Source: Lasiodiplodia sp. COLG20
Taxonomy: Eukaryota > Ascomycota > Dothideomycetes > Botryosphaeriales > Botryosphaeriaceae
Direction of reading: 5' to 3'
Length of the DNA stretch: 64,000 nt
Assembly: GCA_009801085.1 (NCBI GenBank)
Contig: VNWV01000001.1
Coordinates: 1,116,001 to 1,180,000 of the forward strand
Below are positions 42,890-54,580 of this stretch, one piece after another. The notes beneath the pieces were generated by a model that was not told the DNA's origin, searched no databases, and saw nothing but the letters and a program-made list of their open reading frames with translations. The position numbers were made by a program, and so were the translations under genes. Every line of letters starts with the position of its first letter. The stretch's first letter is position 1.

Positions 42890-43786
42890 GTGGAATGAAT
42901 GTTGTAAAAAAGAAATTTCAGTAGACTACCAAGAATTAGCTGATTCATGATGAATGTACATACCAATTTTGAAGAAAGTGTAATGCACCTGCCAACTTCG
43001 GATTGAGAGAAACAGTCATTGGAACCCCAAGAAACAATGACGGCAACGGAGTAAACGAGGCAAAATTGACAGGTGTGCTAATACTTGAGGAACGCAAAAC
43101 TGTACAGTCAGCTAAAAAAAAAAAAAAAAAAAAATGGGTCGACTCGCGTTCTTGAGTCTTCAGTAATAAACGGGACTAAAGTTTCAATAGGAACAAATTT
43201 AGTCTTTCGGAAAGAGTGTTAAGCAGCATGCTGATCCCATAGTATGAGGGGAAAAAAGAAACAGTGGACTAAGCGAAAAGAGGAACCGAAAGAGTTGGAA
43301 AGCGGGTTTGTATAGACAAGAGTTTGAGTGGACTTGGATTCTATCAACATAAGGGATCTCTATAGTGTCTGCTACTCAAATGAAATAGCTTTGAAATCTT
43401 CGTGATATCAATACTACAAGATCAGGGCTATGTTCACGGCGCTAAGATCTTGCCGTTTAGACCAAATATCCACGAGCGCCTGGTGGCTCACTAAGACTCT
43501 TCCGCTCGACTAGACCTTCTCCGCCTTTTTCGGGCGTAAGATATTTGCACTCCATTTCTCTAAAGCAAACAGAGCAGTCTGGGTATCCGCGAAGCTGCGC
43601 TAAGGGGAAAAAATAAAAAGAAAGAAAAGTATCAAAGAAACTAGCCAGCATATCCGTGGCTTCCTCTATACAGACAAGAAAACAAGGAAGGGAGGCTCAA
43701 CCTCCAGAAAAAGAAAAAGAAAGGAGACGAAAGGAAAGGAAAGAAAAAATAATTCTCCTCTCTAAGCACAGGGCACTGCGTTTTCC
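42890..43786. other. Convergent intergenic region
   Basis: 897 bp of AT-rich DNA between two stop codons, containing the A tract listed separately and purine-rich patches at 43610-43750. No gene seen. Confidence 0.5.
43114..43134. repeat. 21-nt poly(A) tract
   Basis: An uninterrupted run of 21 A on the plus strand, about 225 bp after the aspartic protease stop. It is not flanked by recognisable retroposed sequence. Confidence 0.8.
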
Positions 43787-45243
43787 TCAGAGCTTGTAGG
43801 CCCTCCTCATCATCTCGAGCTCTCCTTCATCCTCATCCTCATCCTCTTCGTCTACATTCACTCGCGGCCCCGCACTCTCCCTCCTCAACCACCGCTGGCT
43901 GTCCCGATCCCCAACGAGGCCCGAATCTCGACTCGTCGTTCTATCCATCGCATCCACGCTACTTGGTGGCCTCGGCGCCACCGCAATCGCGTCAACGTCT
44001 TCAACGTGACTGGCACCGCTCCGCCGCACGTCGATGGCCACCTTTTTGGTGATGCCGGCGCCGCTACCGCCCGCCAGGCCGCTCTCCAGGTCGTCCGACT
44101 GCCTGGCGTGGTTGTTGTTATCGTTCAAAATCTCGCTCGTAAAGGACGGCGCGCCGATCTTGGAGAGCTTGGCGGCCGGGCAGTGGTATTTGCTGATGTT
44201 CGACGCGGTGGTGGCGGTCGTGTCGGTGGTGAAGGTGTTGGTGGTGTTGGAAGTGTTGTTTCCTTTGTTGCGGTGGCTGGGGCGGCCGTTGGCGGGAGCG
44301 ACGGGGAGGTCGTAGCAGTTGATGCCTTCGAGCTCGTCGAGGACGCGGCCGTCGGAGGAGGCGCGGGCGACCTTGGCGATGAGGTCGGCGAGGGACATTT
44401 CGATGGAGAGCTTGATGATGTAGGCGAGCGGGTGGAATTGGACGTAGATGAAAGGGTTGTGGAAGGACATGGAGAGGATGATGGCGAGCTGTTGTGATGT
44501 GTTAGCTGGCTGAGGGAGGGTGGTTTTGGGAATGTTGAACAAACTTACGTCAAGGAAAATGGAAAAGACGTCGAGGGCAACATTGGTCCAGAAGAGAATC
44601 TTGTACTTGTCCAGGCCATTGGCGATCAGATTGCGGCGCACCAGCCACATGAAGTAGATGTTGAGGCCGGCGTCAATAAGTAGGAACATGACCTTCTCCA
44701 CGCGGTCCCAAATATGGTTGACGCTGACGTAGGTCTGGGACCGCTGCAGCTGCGCCGGTATCCAGATGCAGAAAACGGAAAGGTTAATAACGCCAACGTA
44801 AGCCGCCACGGACCATTTGATCTTGTTGACTTGGCGTGGGTCAGGGAGGAGGAGTGCGATGCGGTTGACAATAATCTGGAGGAGGACTTGGATCTGGATG
44901 ACCCAGAGGCAAAGGACGATGAAGAAGAATTCAAAGCTGGAGAGTTAGACAACCAAGTAACAGCGGGGAGTGTGTCGTCTTACCTGGGGCCAATGGTGCT
45001 CCTCATGTATAGCCATGATATTATGCCGATGATGGTAGACACAACTATCTCGATCCACACCATGACAATGTAGGCTGTTATCCGGCGGGATCGTGCCCAC
45101 GTGTTGACAGTCTGGCTGATGGCAGTGGCGACGCAGTACATGGAACACCCAATGCTGATTCCCCAGACAATGCTCACCACGGACATGTCGAGCCGGGTGA
45201 CATTGTACTTTTGGAACCATGGCGGCACGAGGGTTCCGGTCAT
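43787..45243 (-). CDS. Polytopic membrane protein (about 6-7 TM), ascomycete family, function unknown
   Basis: Exons 44984-45243, 44549-44936 and 43787-44488 give 449 residues. Hydrophobic segments in order: VVSIVWGISIGCSMYCVATAI, YIVMVWIEIVVSTIIGIISWLY, FFFIVLCLWVIQIQVLLQII, VAAYVGVINLSVFCIW, MFLLIDAGLNIYFMWLV, and LFWTNVALDVFSIFLD joined to LAIILSMSF. After a short amphipathic segment (MSLADLIAKVAR) the last 190 residues are hydrophilic and Ser/Thr/Asn-rich with an acidic run (NVDEEDEDEDEGELE). Layout and basic connecting loops resemble the fungal rhodopsin-like/SAT4-type group, but no key motif lets me assign a ligand. The second intron (44489-44548) is 60 nt, a multiple of three with no stop, so retention would add 20 residues within the last TM. 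Confidence 0.82.
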
Positions 45244-47187
45244 GGTGGGCCGGTGGTGGTGGAGGGAGCAGAGCTGGCGTGGGCGGAGAGGCCTTGAGGG
45301 GAGGGCAGGAGTTAAACACAGCTCCTCTGCTATCGCGACAGCATGTGGGCTTGTGTCAGACGGCGAGATTTTCGGGGACAAGGATGCGATCCTTTCCACA
45401 AAAGCGAGGGTGCGGGGACGGCCTCGTCGTCAGGTACGCTGATCAGGGTATGTCCAAGTACAGCTGCGAACGAAAGCGGCTGCAGGCCCGCCGCAGGACA
45501 ATATCTAGATTCACAAACGAAGGTGGCAGTGCGCGCCCGTTGCAGCTACACATTCATCTGCTCACTATTTCAATTACACAGGCTGCACGGTAGGAAGGCC
45601 GAGTCGGATGGGAATAAAGTTCGAGGGGTACCGATTGAGCGAGTAAGCCCATCTAGCGTCCGTTGTTGACGCAAGCCGAGGGGGAGCTCTGGGCTCGTAT
45701 TGGTCGACCTGGCTGCCCGGAGGCGGCCTCCGCCAGCTGAGGACATGCGCCGCTATCCCACACTTGCGCAAAGCTAGTATCTGACAGCCACCACAACGGG
45801 ATTTGATTCAGTCGCCGACCCCACGGCACTCCCTAGCTCGCCACAGCCCGTGCCACGCGGGAAGTTCGGGAGGGTGGGCGGATCTACAGAATTCTGCAGG
45901 GGTCATCCTGTTCCTTCGACCCGTTTCCAACATGTTGGCGTCACTGAGTGCAGGGATATGTCTTCAGGGGCTACCGTACAGCCGCGTAGGCGGGAGAAGT
46001 GTGCCACTTCGATTTCGCTTTTTTTGAATCAGCCGGAATGCCATGTCTGGGTAGCTACGTCACGATGCATCGCACATTGCTTACCATTCCCCTAGCTTGC
46101 ATAAGAAAAAAAGAAATCCGAGCGAATATGCCAAGCTAGTGTTGAGTACATGTCTTACTGCTCACTCATGTGGACCGTGTATAGACCCCATCCTTTCTCT
46201 CTCTTGTTCCTGGATCGCGTGCATCCCGCACGCTTCCGACCCACCAAATACCATGGCCAAGAGAATCCTTCATCACAATTGGTGTTGGCTGAAACATCCC
46301 CGATGGGTGGCGCAGGCTATGGCGATGGGTCCCAGAACTCCCACATGGCTTCCACGTTCCATCCTTCCGGGAAGCTTGCAGCAGCCTGCCGTGATTGCCG
46401 TGGAAAACCACGTTTCGCCCAATTCCGCTGTTGCCGCCAGATCGAATTGGCCAATCACCGATTTGCCGGTCGGGGTTTTATGGCTGAAGTCGACACAGCT
46501 GGCAGCTTGACCCGCTGGAAGACCCAAAAGGGAAGTTGAGAATTTTTCCGATCTCCTCGGAGGTTTGGTTCCCACGCGAATGGCTGCAGCACGTGGAACC
46601 AAAAACAACTCAAAAGTCTAGAACTATCTGGAAATTTCTCTTTCTGCCCACGGCTCAACTATCTCCCTCGTCCTCTGGCCCCTTCGAGCCTCTGCTGCGC
46701 CCCAACCACTGTCCCTTCGATCCATGCATCTTGATAAGCATGCATAAGATTCCGAGAGCACGGGTACCTGCAGCCAGGCTCCCCGGTCTTTTGTCCCATC
46801 TACTTCCAGTGGGGGAATAAATCAAAAAGGCAAAAGAAGACACCATCCTGGTAGGGTACGTCATAGTATACCACATTAGGCCAAATTTCCAATCACACGG
46901 CGCAGTGTGTTGCATAGCATTTCAACTAACGCCGCCACACAATGAACGCTACACAGCGTTTTTACTAAGTTGTCAGTTGATGCAAGCACCCGGACCTATA
47001 TGTAATCAATCTAGATGTGAGCTTCTACTGACCCCTGCAGGAAGTAAGCAGAGTGCTTTCGTGGGGCATTGCGTGCTCAACCATTTTGTGATCCACTGTG
47101 ATGCCGAATGGGAGACCATGCACAGAACAAGTGCCTGTAGTACTCACTGCAGGCCCCATGAAGATTACCAGCCAGGATCACAATCAA
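45244..47187. other. Intergenic region of 1.9 kb
   Basis: Small overlapping frames on both strands (up to about 137 codons at 46097-46510), none with known motifs. Includes the promoter of the membrane-protein gene at 45243. Confidence 0.4.
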
Positions 47188-49188
47188 TCACTCGTACAAC
47201 CGCCCAACCCTCAACTTACCCACCACACGGCCACCCTCATCTACAATCGCCACACCGATTCTCCCAACATCCTCCTCTGGCCTCACATCCCCTAATCTGA
47301 CCATCCGCTCCCTCATCAGCCTCCCCCTCTCCAAATCCGAAAGCGCCGTACCCCCTGCAAAGCCCGCACTTCTCGCCGCTTCAGCTGGTGCTGTAGTAGC
47401 GCCACCGCCCCCACCCACGCCCTCGCCCTCGCCCTCGCTATTTCTCAGCAATGTCGACGCGTTCATCTCTAACCTCGGCGCTCGGCAACCCTTCGTATCC
47501 ACCAGAATTCCCGCCACGCTGAACACAAGGATGAACAGCGCGACGCCCACCACCACGAGGAGCCACGCAATGCTGCACGCCAGCACTTCATTCGCAGCTT
47601 GCGTTTCTGCTTCCACTTGCGCGATCTGCACGGTCCTGTTGCCGAGCTGGTCGGTCCAGTCGCCGAGGCTTTTTCCCTTCTTCGCCCCCTCGCCGCCGCC
47701 GCCGCCGCTGCTGTGCGGCACGAGGTAGTCGGTCAGCAGCGCAATCCACAGCGTGTTGAGCAGCTGCGACAGGCGCAGCTCGAAGTCGGGCTTGGGGATC
47801 TCCATGAGGTCGATTGAGGAGGAGGAGGAGCTGTTGTGGTTGCCGCTGAGGTCGTACGGGTTGTCCGGGTCGAGCAGGTAGTAGTGCGAGTTGGATATGT
47901 TCTGCGGCGACGCGAAGGCGAAGCGCGCGAAGAAGGTGGCGAAGGCCCACAGCCCGTTGCTCGAATTCAGCGGCGTGATGGGGTCCTTGACGCCGTCCAT
48001 GCTCAACCGTCGCATCTGCGTGGCGCCGCAGCTGTTGCCGTTGGAGGTGCAGTTGATCCGCGTCTCCGCGTACGTTGTCCGATAGACGCAGACGGCGTGG
48101 AAGATGCAGCCTTCGTCGCCGACCTTGCAGCCCCCCTTGGTGGTCTCGTACAGGAGCGTCTGGTCTGGTCCCCTGGTCGTGTTCTTGACGTCAGCTCCCC
48201 GCGTGGAGTTGTAGTGCGTCGCTATCTGGATACTGCCCCAGTCGTTGTATTCTCGTTTCGGGCCGAACCAGTAGGAATAGTCGGACAAGTTGGTAAAGTC
48301 GGACTGCATTGATCTTTGGCAGTCGAGCGCCCAGTACGTTGTGTTGATGCTAAGCGAAGTGTTAACATCCTTCACCGAAGAGTCCGGTAGGTTTCCAACC
48401 GGAACTCCAAGTAGAGATGAATAGACAGTGTTCTCTTCGCCGTCAACATCAATCCATTCATCTGCCGCTTTAGCACCATTTTCTTCTAGATGCTCTATTT
48501 GAGGAACCTTAGCATTCCCCCAGAGGTCAACCTTGGAATGCTTCACTGAAGGCGATCCGAACACGGCCGCCGTAAAGAATGTCGTTTTCGAGGACATCTA
48601 ATAGAACTCGGAAATGCTGGTCGTGTAGCCGGGAAAGTAGGCCTCTGTCCAATTCATGTTCGGATAGTTGATAAACGGATGGTTACGGAGGGGGCGATCT
48701 TGGACGCTGAAGGTCCTGTACGTTGCTTGACCGCCAAGGGGGGACAACAACCACATCAGGACTAATAAGATACCGGCCGTGTTGAAAGCTCTAAGTTGTA
48801 TCTGCGTTGATATCGCGTTGATGACTGCAGTGCTTCCGAGGAGCTGATCGAGAAGACCGAGCCGCTCTCCCCGTTCGAGACGCCAAAACGCGAACGTTCT
48901 TAGATTGTTACCCACGGCAGCGGCGAAAACAAGCGGGAAGACTGTAGGGCCCTAGGACAGTGAGCAGGCTGAAGCACAATCCAGGTAATGGCTTACCAGC
49001 TGCCGTATTTCGTTGAGAAATTTGTACGATGGCACTTCAGTATTTTTGTTCCGGCCATCGTATGCCCACACCAGCCCACAGAAGACGAAACAGAAGATCG
49101 AGAAGAGTATGAAGAATATGTTTCCGATGTTGCTGACCATGAGCCCCGAAAGAGATTTTTCGGTAACCGTTGTGGTTCGTTGGGCCAT
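47188..49188 (-). pseudogene. Polytopic membrane protein gene interrupted by an in-frame TAG
   Basis: Exon 1 48997-49188 (intron 48952-48996) joins exon 2, which runs to a TAG at 48598-48600. The codon after the TAG is ATG, and the same frame continues open for 469 residues to 47188. Read through, the product would be about 650 residues. The N-terminal part has a TM (IFFILFSIFCFVFCGLVWAY), then FPLVFAAAVG, FWRLERGERLGLLDQLLGS and LMWLLSPLGGQATYR, typical of a large unnamed ascomycete family. The downstream part resumes with family text (HSKVDLWGNAKVPQIEHLE), contains N-glycosylation sites and Cys, and a final TM (IAWLLVVVGVALFILVFSVAGI). The upstream leader in another frame (to 49280, PAPKPEW) may belong to the same protein, implying a frameshift near 49190. 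A programmed readthrough or sequence error is possible. Confidence 0.65.
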
Positions 49189-50059
49189 TCTGGCTTAGGT
49201 GCGGGCTTTGGACTTTGCAGTTCTTCCTGTGACTGAGATCCAAGGGTGTGTAGCCGGATTAATTCCTGCTTTGGTCTCATTTTCACTGTCTCCTTCAAAG
49301 AGGCTAAAATCCTCTATACGTGGTCTAGCATGTTAGCAGAATGTGCAAGACAGAGAACAGGAAGGCTAGGCGGCTGTACTTATACAGTCATCACTCTGCA
49401 GAAGAAATGAATGGGGCCAAAGTACCCACTCATTACCGTTTTAGTAAGACGTTGCAGTTTGAATGCGCCAAACCGTTGAAGCAGATGCTGACAGCATACG
49501 GTAACCCTGGTTAATGCGACCCTGAGCCGAAATGTGGTGTTGTTCTGCCTCCTATGATTGGACGCATATGTCAACGCGGCTCCAAGCGAGCTTCATCACG
49601 GCCTCAGCCTACATAGAGACCCCAAAAGCTGCCTCCATGCGGCTCTGCTGCTGACTCTAATCCAGGATTCACGGAGAGTCTCTTCCATAATAAGCAGGTG
49701 CTCTAAATCCAGGCAGCAGGTAACAGCTGATGTCGTAGACCTAGCAGGCTGAATGAATAATTCGTGGTCGCCTGGGTTCTGCAGGTAGTTTGCCGATGAA
49801 ATGCCTAGCGAACGTTTGCAGTCTGCTAGTACAAATATTATAGTCAGCCCCTTGAATCGAATGATGCTAGGAGATTATCGTACCTTCAAAACGCGTATTG
49901 CAGTAAATCCCCTGTTTCTGGTTTTTAGTAACCCAGAATGCCCCTCTAGAATGTCGATAAAGCATCCAATCTTGCGTTTAACCCGATTTTGTCCACGGTC
50001 TACTCTAGACACAATTCATACGTCTATATCATCCCGATTCATAACTCATAACGTGCCAT
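49189..50059. other. Intergenic region, AT-rich
   Basis: No gene recognised. The first 100 bp may contain the displaced N-terminal exon of the broken membrane-protein gene. Confidence 0.4.
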
Positions 50060-51092
50060 CTAGTTGCCCACCTCGAACTTCCCCTGAACGAACCCCCAGA
50101 ACTCCTCCACAATCGCCTTCTGGCCCTCGCCCTTCCGCACAGCCAGATACCTCCTCTGATCAATCCTCGGCTTCCACTCGCCCGGATTGCCATCCACAAC
50201 GATGCCGCCGGCCTCAGTCAACACGACCCAGCCGGCGCAGACGTCCCACGGCCAGCAGCCGGCCTCCCAGTAGATGTCGAGCGCGCCCGACGCGACGCCA
50301 CACAGGTTGAGGGCGGCGCTGCCGAAGCTGCGCAGGCCGTGCACCATGGCGCCGCCCTCCTCCTTGCGCGCGCACAGCTTCGCAAACGTCTCGCTCTTGA
50401 CCTTGTAGTCGTTGCCGGTGCGGTCCGAGCCCCACTCGACGCAGCACACGGTCGTGCTCAGGTCCTGCATCGGCTCTGGCTCGCGCAGTGGCAGCGGCGT
50501 CGTGCGGTTGAGGAAGGCGCCGCCGCCGCGGATGGCCGAGTACAGCGTCTGTGTGAAGGGGTTGTAGACGACGCCAACGGTTGGCGTTAGGTCGACCGCC
50601 AGTCCGAGCGAGATGGAGACGTACGGGTAGCCGTGCACGAAGTTGGTCGTGCCGTCGATCGGGTCGACGATGAACTGTACGCAGCGATCAATCCTCCGTT
50701 AGCGGACAGGAATTGGGAGAAGGGGGGCAGCTTAGGTGGTAGTTAAAAGACGAGGGCGTTCGGGGTGAAGGTCTTACGGTGGGGTTAGGCGTCAGCTTGT
50801 CGCCCGGCTTGTACGTCTCCTCGCCCATGAAAGAGAAAGAGGGGTACTTCTCCTTCAGCGTCGTCGACACCATCTTCTCGACCGCCTGGTCGGTTTCGGT
50901 GACGAGGTCGGCGGCTACAGAGTGGTAGGGTCGTCAATTTCTTTCTTCTACACGGAAAATGCTGTAGCTCTCACAGTTCTTCTTCTCGCCCGTCGTCGTG
51001 GTCGAGGGTTTGGCCGAGGTGATCATCTCACCGGCCTTCTTCGCGACATCGATGAGGAAGTCGTGGATCTCCTGGAGGTTGAGGTCTGCCAT
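50060..51092 (-). CDS. Inositol-phosphate phosphatase (IMPase family)
   Basis: Mg-dependent and Li-sensitive family that hydrolyses inositol monophosphates. Exons 50975-51092, 50778-50914 and 50060-50674 give 289 residues. Metal-site motifs are complete: ADLVTETDQAVEK (residues about 41-53), FMGEE (Glu70-type metal ligand), DPIDGTTNFVHG formed exactly at the second splice, and WPWDVCAGWVVLTEAGG near residue 230 in place of the usual WDxAAG. Length and order match fungal and animal IMPases. The motif variant WDVCAG has Cys where Ala is commoner. The second intron is 103 nt, longer than most here. It is upstream of and on the same strand as AGM1's 3' neighbour; no functional link is apparent. 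Confidence 0.94.
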
Positions 51093-51547
51093 TGTGCCTA
51101 GTTCTGTGTGCGAAATTCAAATGTAATGATGTGGCTGCAGCTAGACAATAGTTTGGAAGAAGGGAAGGAGTTTTAGGTGGTGTGAACAAGGCGTTGGGGA
51201 GGAGAGTGTCAGGATGCGGACGGCGCATGGCGGGGTTGTCTCCAGACGCCACGCGAGATCCACATGCCCCTCCGAGAGCGCGCCACATGGCGGTCAGCCA
51301 GTGACGTGTGGCCCCAGTTAACGCCCATTACTCGACCATGCTCGCCGGTGCTTCGCTCGTATTCGCCAGTGTACAGACATCTTGATCAATCTTCGAGGTT
51401 CAGAGGACAAACTTTTTTGTGTTTCTCTAAAAAATACTATTTGAATACTTGCATTTGCGTCATAGCCTGAGTCGCCGACAAGCTCCGCCAATTCCCACAC
51501 TAATCCCGCCCAGGCGGAGCTGTATTCATGCTTTTTGTGTTTTCTGA
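51093..51547. other. Intergenic, AGM1 3' flank / IMPase promoter
   Basis: 455 bp between two genes on the minus strand. No distinct element seen. Confidence 0.45.
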
Positions 51548-53519
51548 TTAGGCAGAACCGAACTGCTTCACCAGGATGGCAACCTTCTGCGCCAGATCGT
51601 CCGCTTCGGTCCGAGTCTCCGCCTCCGCGTAAACGCGCACCGCGTCCTCGGTACCGCTAGCACGCGCGAACGACCTGCCCTGCTTGTACTTTCCGACCAG
51701 CTTGTCGATCTCCTCCTGAATGCCCGCCGGGCTCTCCAGCTTGCGCTCCGCATCCACCGCCTTGAAAATGTTGCGGTCCTTGACCTCAACGCGGACCAGG
51801 CGGTTGGGCAGGTCGTTGTACGTGTGCAGCCACTCGGCAGGTCCCCACTTCTTGTGGGCAAGGATGACCTCAACGAGTAGCAGATCCGAGAGCGCGTCTC
51901 CGACAGTCTGGTTGATCAGATCCGTCAAAGCCTGCAGCGTCTCCAGCGCCTCGTGCTGCGCAGGCGACTGCGGCTCGTGCTTCTCGATCGTCTTGAGCGC
52001 TGCAGGAGAGAAGACAATGGTGCCATGGCCGTTGGCCTCGAAGTAGACGCCAACGTCAAAGCGCAGCGCAGCGTGGTGCAAGTGCTTAACACCGGTGGGC
52101 GTGCACACGACCGGCAGGTTAAGGCCGGAGGTGATGTACTTGGTGCTAGCACCGTTGGCGTACGCCGTCTGCACAACGCCAACCTTGAGCTGCTCGCCCA
52201 GGCCAGCATGGCGAGCCAGGTCGCCAATGAAAGAGGCCGCGAGCGTGGCAATACGGTCGCCGTCCAGGAGGTTGAACTTGCCGTCCTTATCGTTGAAGTA
52301 GTAGACAATGCGATCGGCATCTCCGTCCAGAGATGCACTGCGCTCCAGCGGTCCAGCCTTGGACAACGGCGGGGCGCGCTGGCCCGTCTTGACATAGTCG
52401 GCACCGCACTATTCGGCGTCAGTAAAATTGCATCGAAGACAATCTAAGGATACACACCTGCGAGTTCAAGTTCTCGGGCTTGTGCACATCATCGTTGACA
52501 ACCTGGATCTTGATACCCTTCTCCTCGAGGCTAGGCAGGTACTTGATCAGCTCCCTCAGCTTGGGGCCACCAACGCCATTGGCGCAGTCGACCACGACAC
52601 CCTTGTCCTCGGGGGCGTCCTCGGGGATCTGCCTGTGCTTAAGGGCCTTCTTAAAGGCGGCACCAATCTTCTCGTAGTAGCCCTTCTCGGACGCCTCGCC
52701 GTACTCGTGCACGGTGCCCTTTGTGTTAACGCAGCGGACCAAGTAGTGCAGCTGCGGAGTAGTGAGGAACTTGTGGTCGGTGTACTCGGCGCCCGTCGCC
52801 TCAAGAGCATCGACGAGGCAGGTTACCAGCCTCGAACCGGAGGCGCGGGTGTCGCGGGCGAAGATGACCCTCGCAGGTGCCGTCTGGTTCACCTTGAGGT
52901 CAACTGCGAGCTTGTTGTACGCTTCGACGAGCTTCTCGTCGGTCTCGGCGTTTGCGAGGACGGTAGCATGAGCTTCCCACGAAGACTGCGGGCAGCGTTA
53001 GACACATTGTTCGTACCGTCGCCTGCAAGTGCGCATACCTCAAGCATCTCGCCCTGTTCGATGTTGTGGTTAGCCTGACGTGCTCACGCCCAAGCTTGAT
53101 GCGATTCACGCACCATCGGGTCCACAAGCTTAACGCCGTTATCCTCGGGCGGGTTGTGGCTCGCGGTGATCATGACACCAATGGTCTGGCCGTTGAGCTT
53201 CCTCGAGCGGAGGGCAGCCAGCAGGCCAACACGGTATACGACGGAATCCAGCAGGTCGCTGCGGCGGCGGGCAAGCTTGTCAGCTTTCATTCAATGCTAG
53301 CAGTGCAGAGGCTGGCCAACAATGATGGGGAACAGGGAGCTTCAATTGACGTACGCTTTCATGCGGAACTACAAGCTTCGTTAGCACCTGGTTGGACGGA
53401 CCGACGCGGCCGCACGAGAAGCGCGGGCCTTGAGTGAGACTTACACCGGCGGTGCCATACTGGAACACCTTGCCCGGCTGGGGGTGCTTTGCGGAAGCTT
53501 CCAAGATTTTCTGGTCCAT
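51548..53519 (-). CDS. agm1: Phosphoacetylglucosamine mutase
   Basis: Interconverts GlcNAc-6-P and GlcNAc-1-P on the way to UDP-GlcNAc for chitin, glycans and GPI anchors. Six exons: 53445-53519, 53355-53368, 53114-53258, 53039-53053, 52458-52985 and 51548-52408, giving 545 residues. Exons 2 and 4 are microexons of 14 and 15 nt. Exon 2 supplies FRMKA so that splicing gives YGTAGFRMKADLLD, the family N-terminus. Exon 4 supplies GEMLE. Active-site text: TASHNPPEDNGVK with the phosphoserine, LDGDADRIVYYF (metal loop), and RASGTEDAVRVYAEAE (phosphate-binding). The exon sums are in frame and match the usual length (about 540). It is divergent from mL40. Confidence 0.95.
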
Positions 53520-53924
53520 GGTGGTGGTGGGGCGGGGAATGAAGGGAGAGAGACGGAGGGAAGAGAGCGCGGAGAGAAGGGAGAGAACTGGAGCGAAGGC
53601 GGTGGTGGAGAGAGAGCAGCGGGGAAGGAGGTAGGGGGTGTCGCTGGAGGGGCTGTACGTAACGGTGTCTTTAGCCAACAGCTCCACCCGCGCAGCACAC
53701 AGACTGCGCCCGTCCGCCGATCGGGGGGGGCGCTCTGCTAGGGCCCCTCTCTCTCGCCTATCCGGTAGGGCTGAGACGGCGGTGAGCGACCAAAATAGCT
53801 CGTCTTTCGGCCTGCCGCAGCGCGGGAAAAATCAACGGCCCGGCCATGTTGCCCGGCGTCGAGCAGACGCCAAAGCACCGCGTCCAACAAGCTCGTCGCC
53901 TCCACCGCCCCCCGCACCGCAACC
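53520..53924. promoter_or_regulatory. Divergent intergenic region, AGM1 / mL40
   Basis: 405 bp. The AGM1-proximal part is GA-rich on the plus strand (CT-rich on the transcript strand), as is common in fungal promoters and 5' UTRs. Confidence 0.45.
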
Positions 53925-54580
53925 ATGAGCCGAATAGCTACGACCTCGATGCGCGCCTTCCAATCCGTCTTCCGCCCGCTCGGGTTGCGCCCGGCGCCTG
54001 CCCTCCCGGCCCTCCACCGCCTTCCTCTTGCTGCCGCAGCAACCAGCCAGACCACCCCGTTTTCCACATCAGCCGCTCTGCAGGCAAAGAAACGAGGCCC
54101 AAAGAAGGATGCGAGAATAAGTGAGCGGGCCCGCTTTTTCCCTCTGCGCCAATTGCCCCAACAAGGCGCCTCTGCCCGAGAAAGGATTGCCTGCTGACCT
54201 CATCTTTTTTCTGCTGCACAGCACAAATCCGCTACCATCTTTTCCACCCGAAGACCCCCCGTCCGCTCCGCTTTTCGCGTCTTCGCGCTCTGCGGCATTG
54301 GACCATTCACCGCGCCTGGATGATGTTCAATAAGAAGCAGCGCCGCGAACAGGAGCTCGAGCTTGAGCGGCAGTACAACTCGATGCGGAATGCGTGTGAG
54401 GCGTTGAGGTTGATTGACGACAACGGCATGCCCGGTCCTGAGACGGCGAAGAACGTCGGCCGCCTGTACCGGACTTCGATGATGAAGGAAGAAATCTGGA
54501 GCGGCGTCCCAATTGAGTATGCGAGACCACAAGTCGATACGCCCTCGAAGGATGGTTGGAACCACGAGTGGAAGCGGTAG
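53925..54580 (+). CDS. Mitochondrial large-subunit ribosomal protein mL40 (yeast MrpL28 type)
   Basis: Exons 53925-54120 and 54222-54580 (intron 101 nt) give 184 residues. The N-terminus (MSRIATTSMRAFQSVFRPLGLRPA...) is a basic, Ser/Ala-rich mitochondrial presequence ending near SAALQAKKRGPKKD. The conserved core is QIRYHLFHPKTPRPLRFSRLRALRHWTIHRAWMMF, followed by an ELELERQYNSMRNACEALR helix, characteristic of the MRP-L28/mL40 family. Length matches. Splicing at A|CA gives DARITQIRYH. The subunit name is assigned from motif text only. Confidence 0.88.

Noticed and set aside
43114..43134. Poly(A) tract as the scar of a retroposed gene
   Set aside because: No adjacent reverse-transcribed coding sequence or target-site duplication is visible.
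48598..48717. An intron using the TATTAG as acceptor to remove the in-frame TAG
   Set aside because: The only frame-compatible donor (GTCCAA) is poor, no branch point precedes the acceptor, and it would delete family-like text (FINYPNMNWTEAYFPGY). Not fully excluded.
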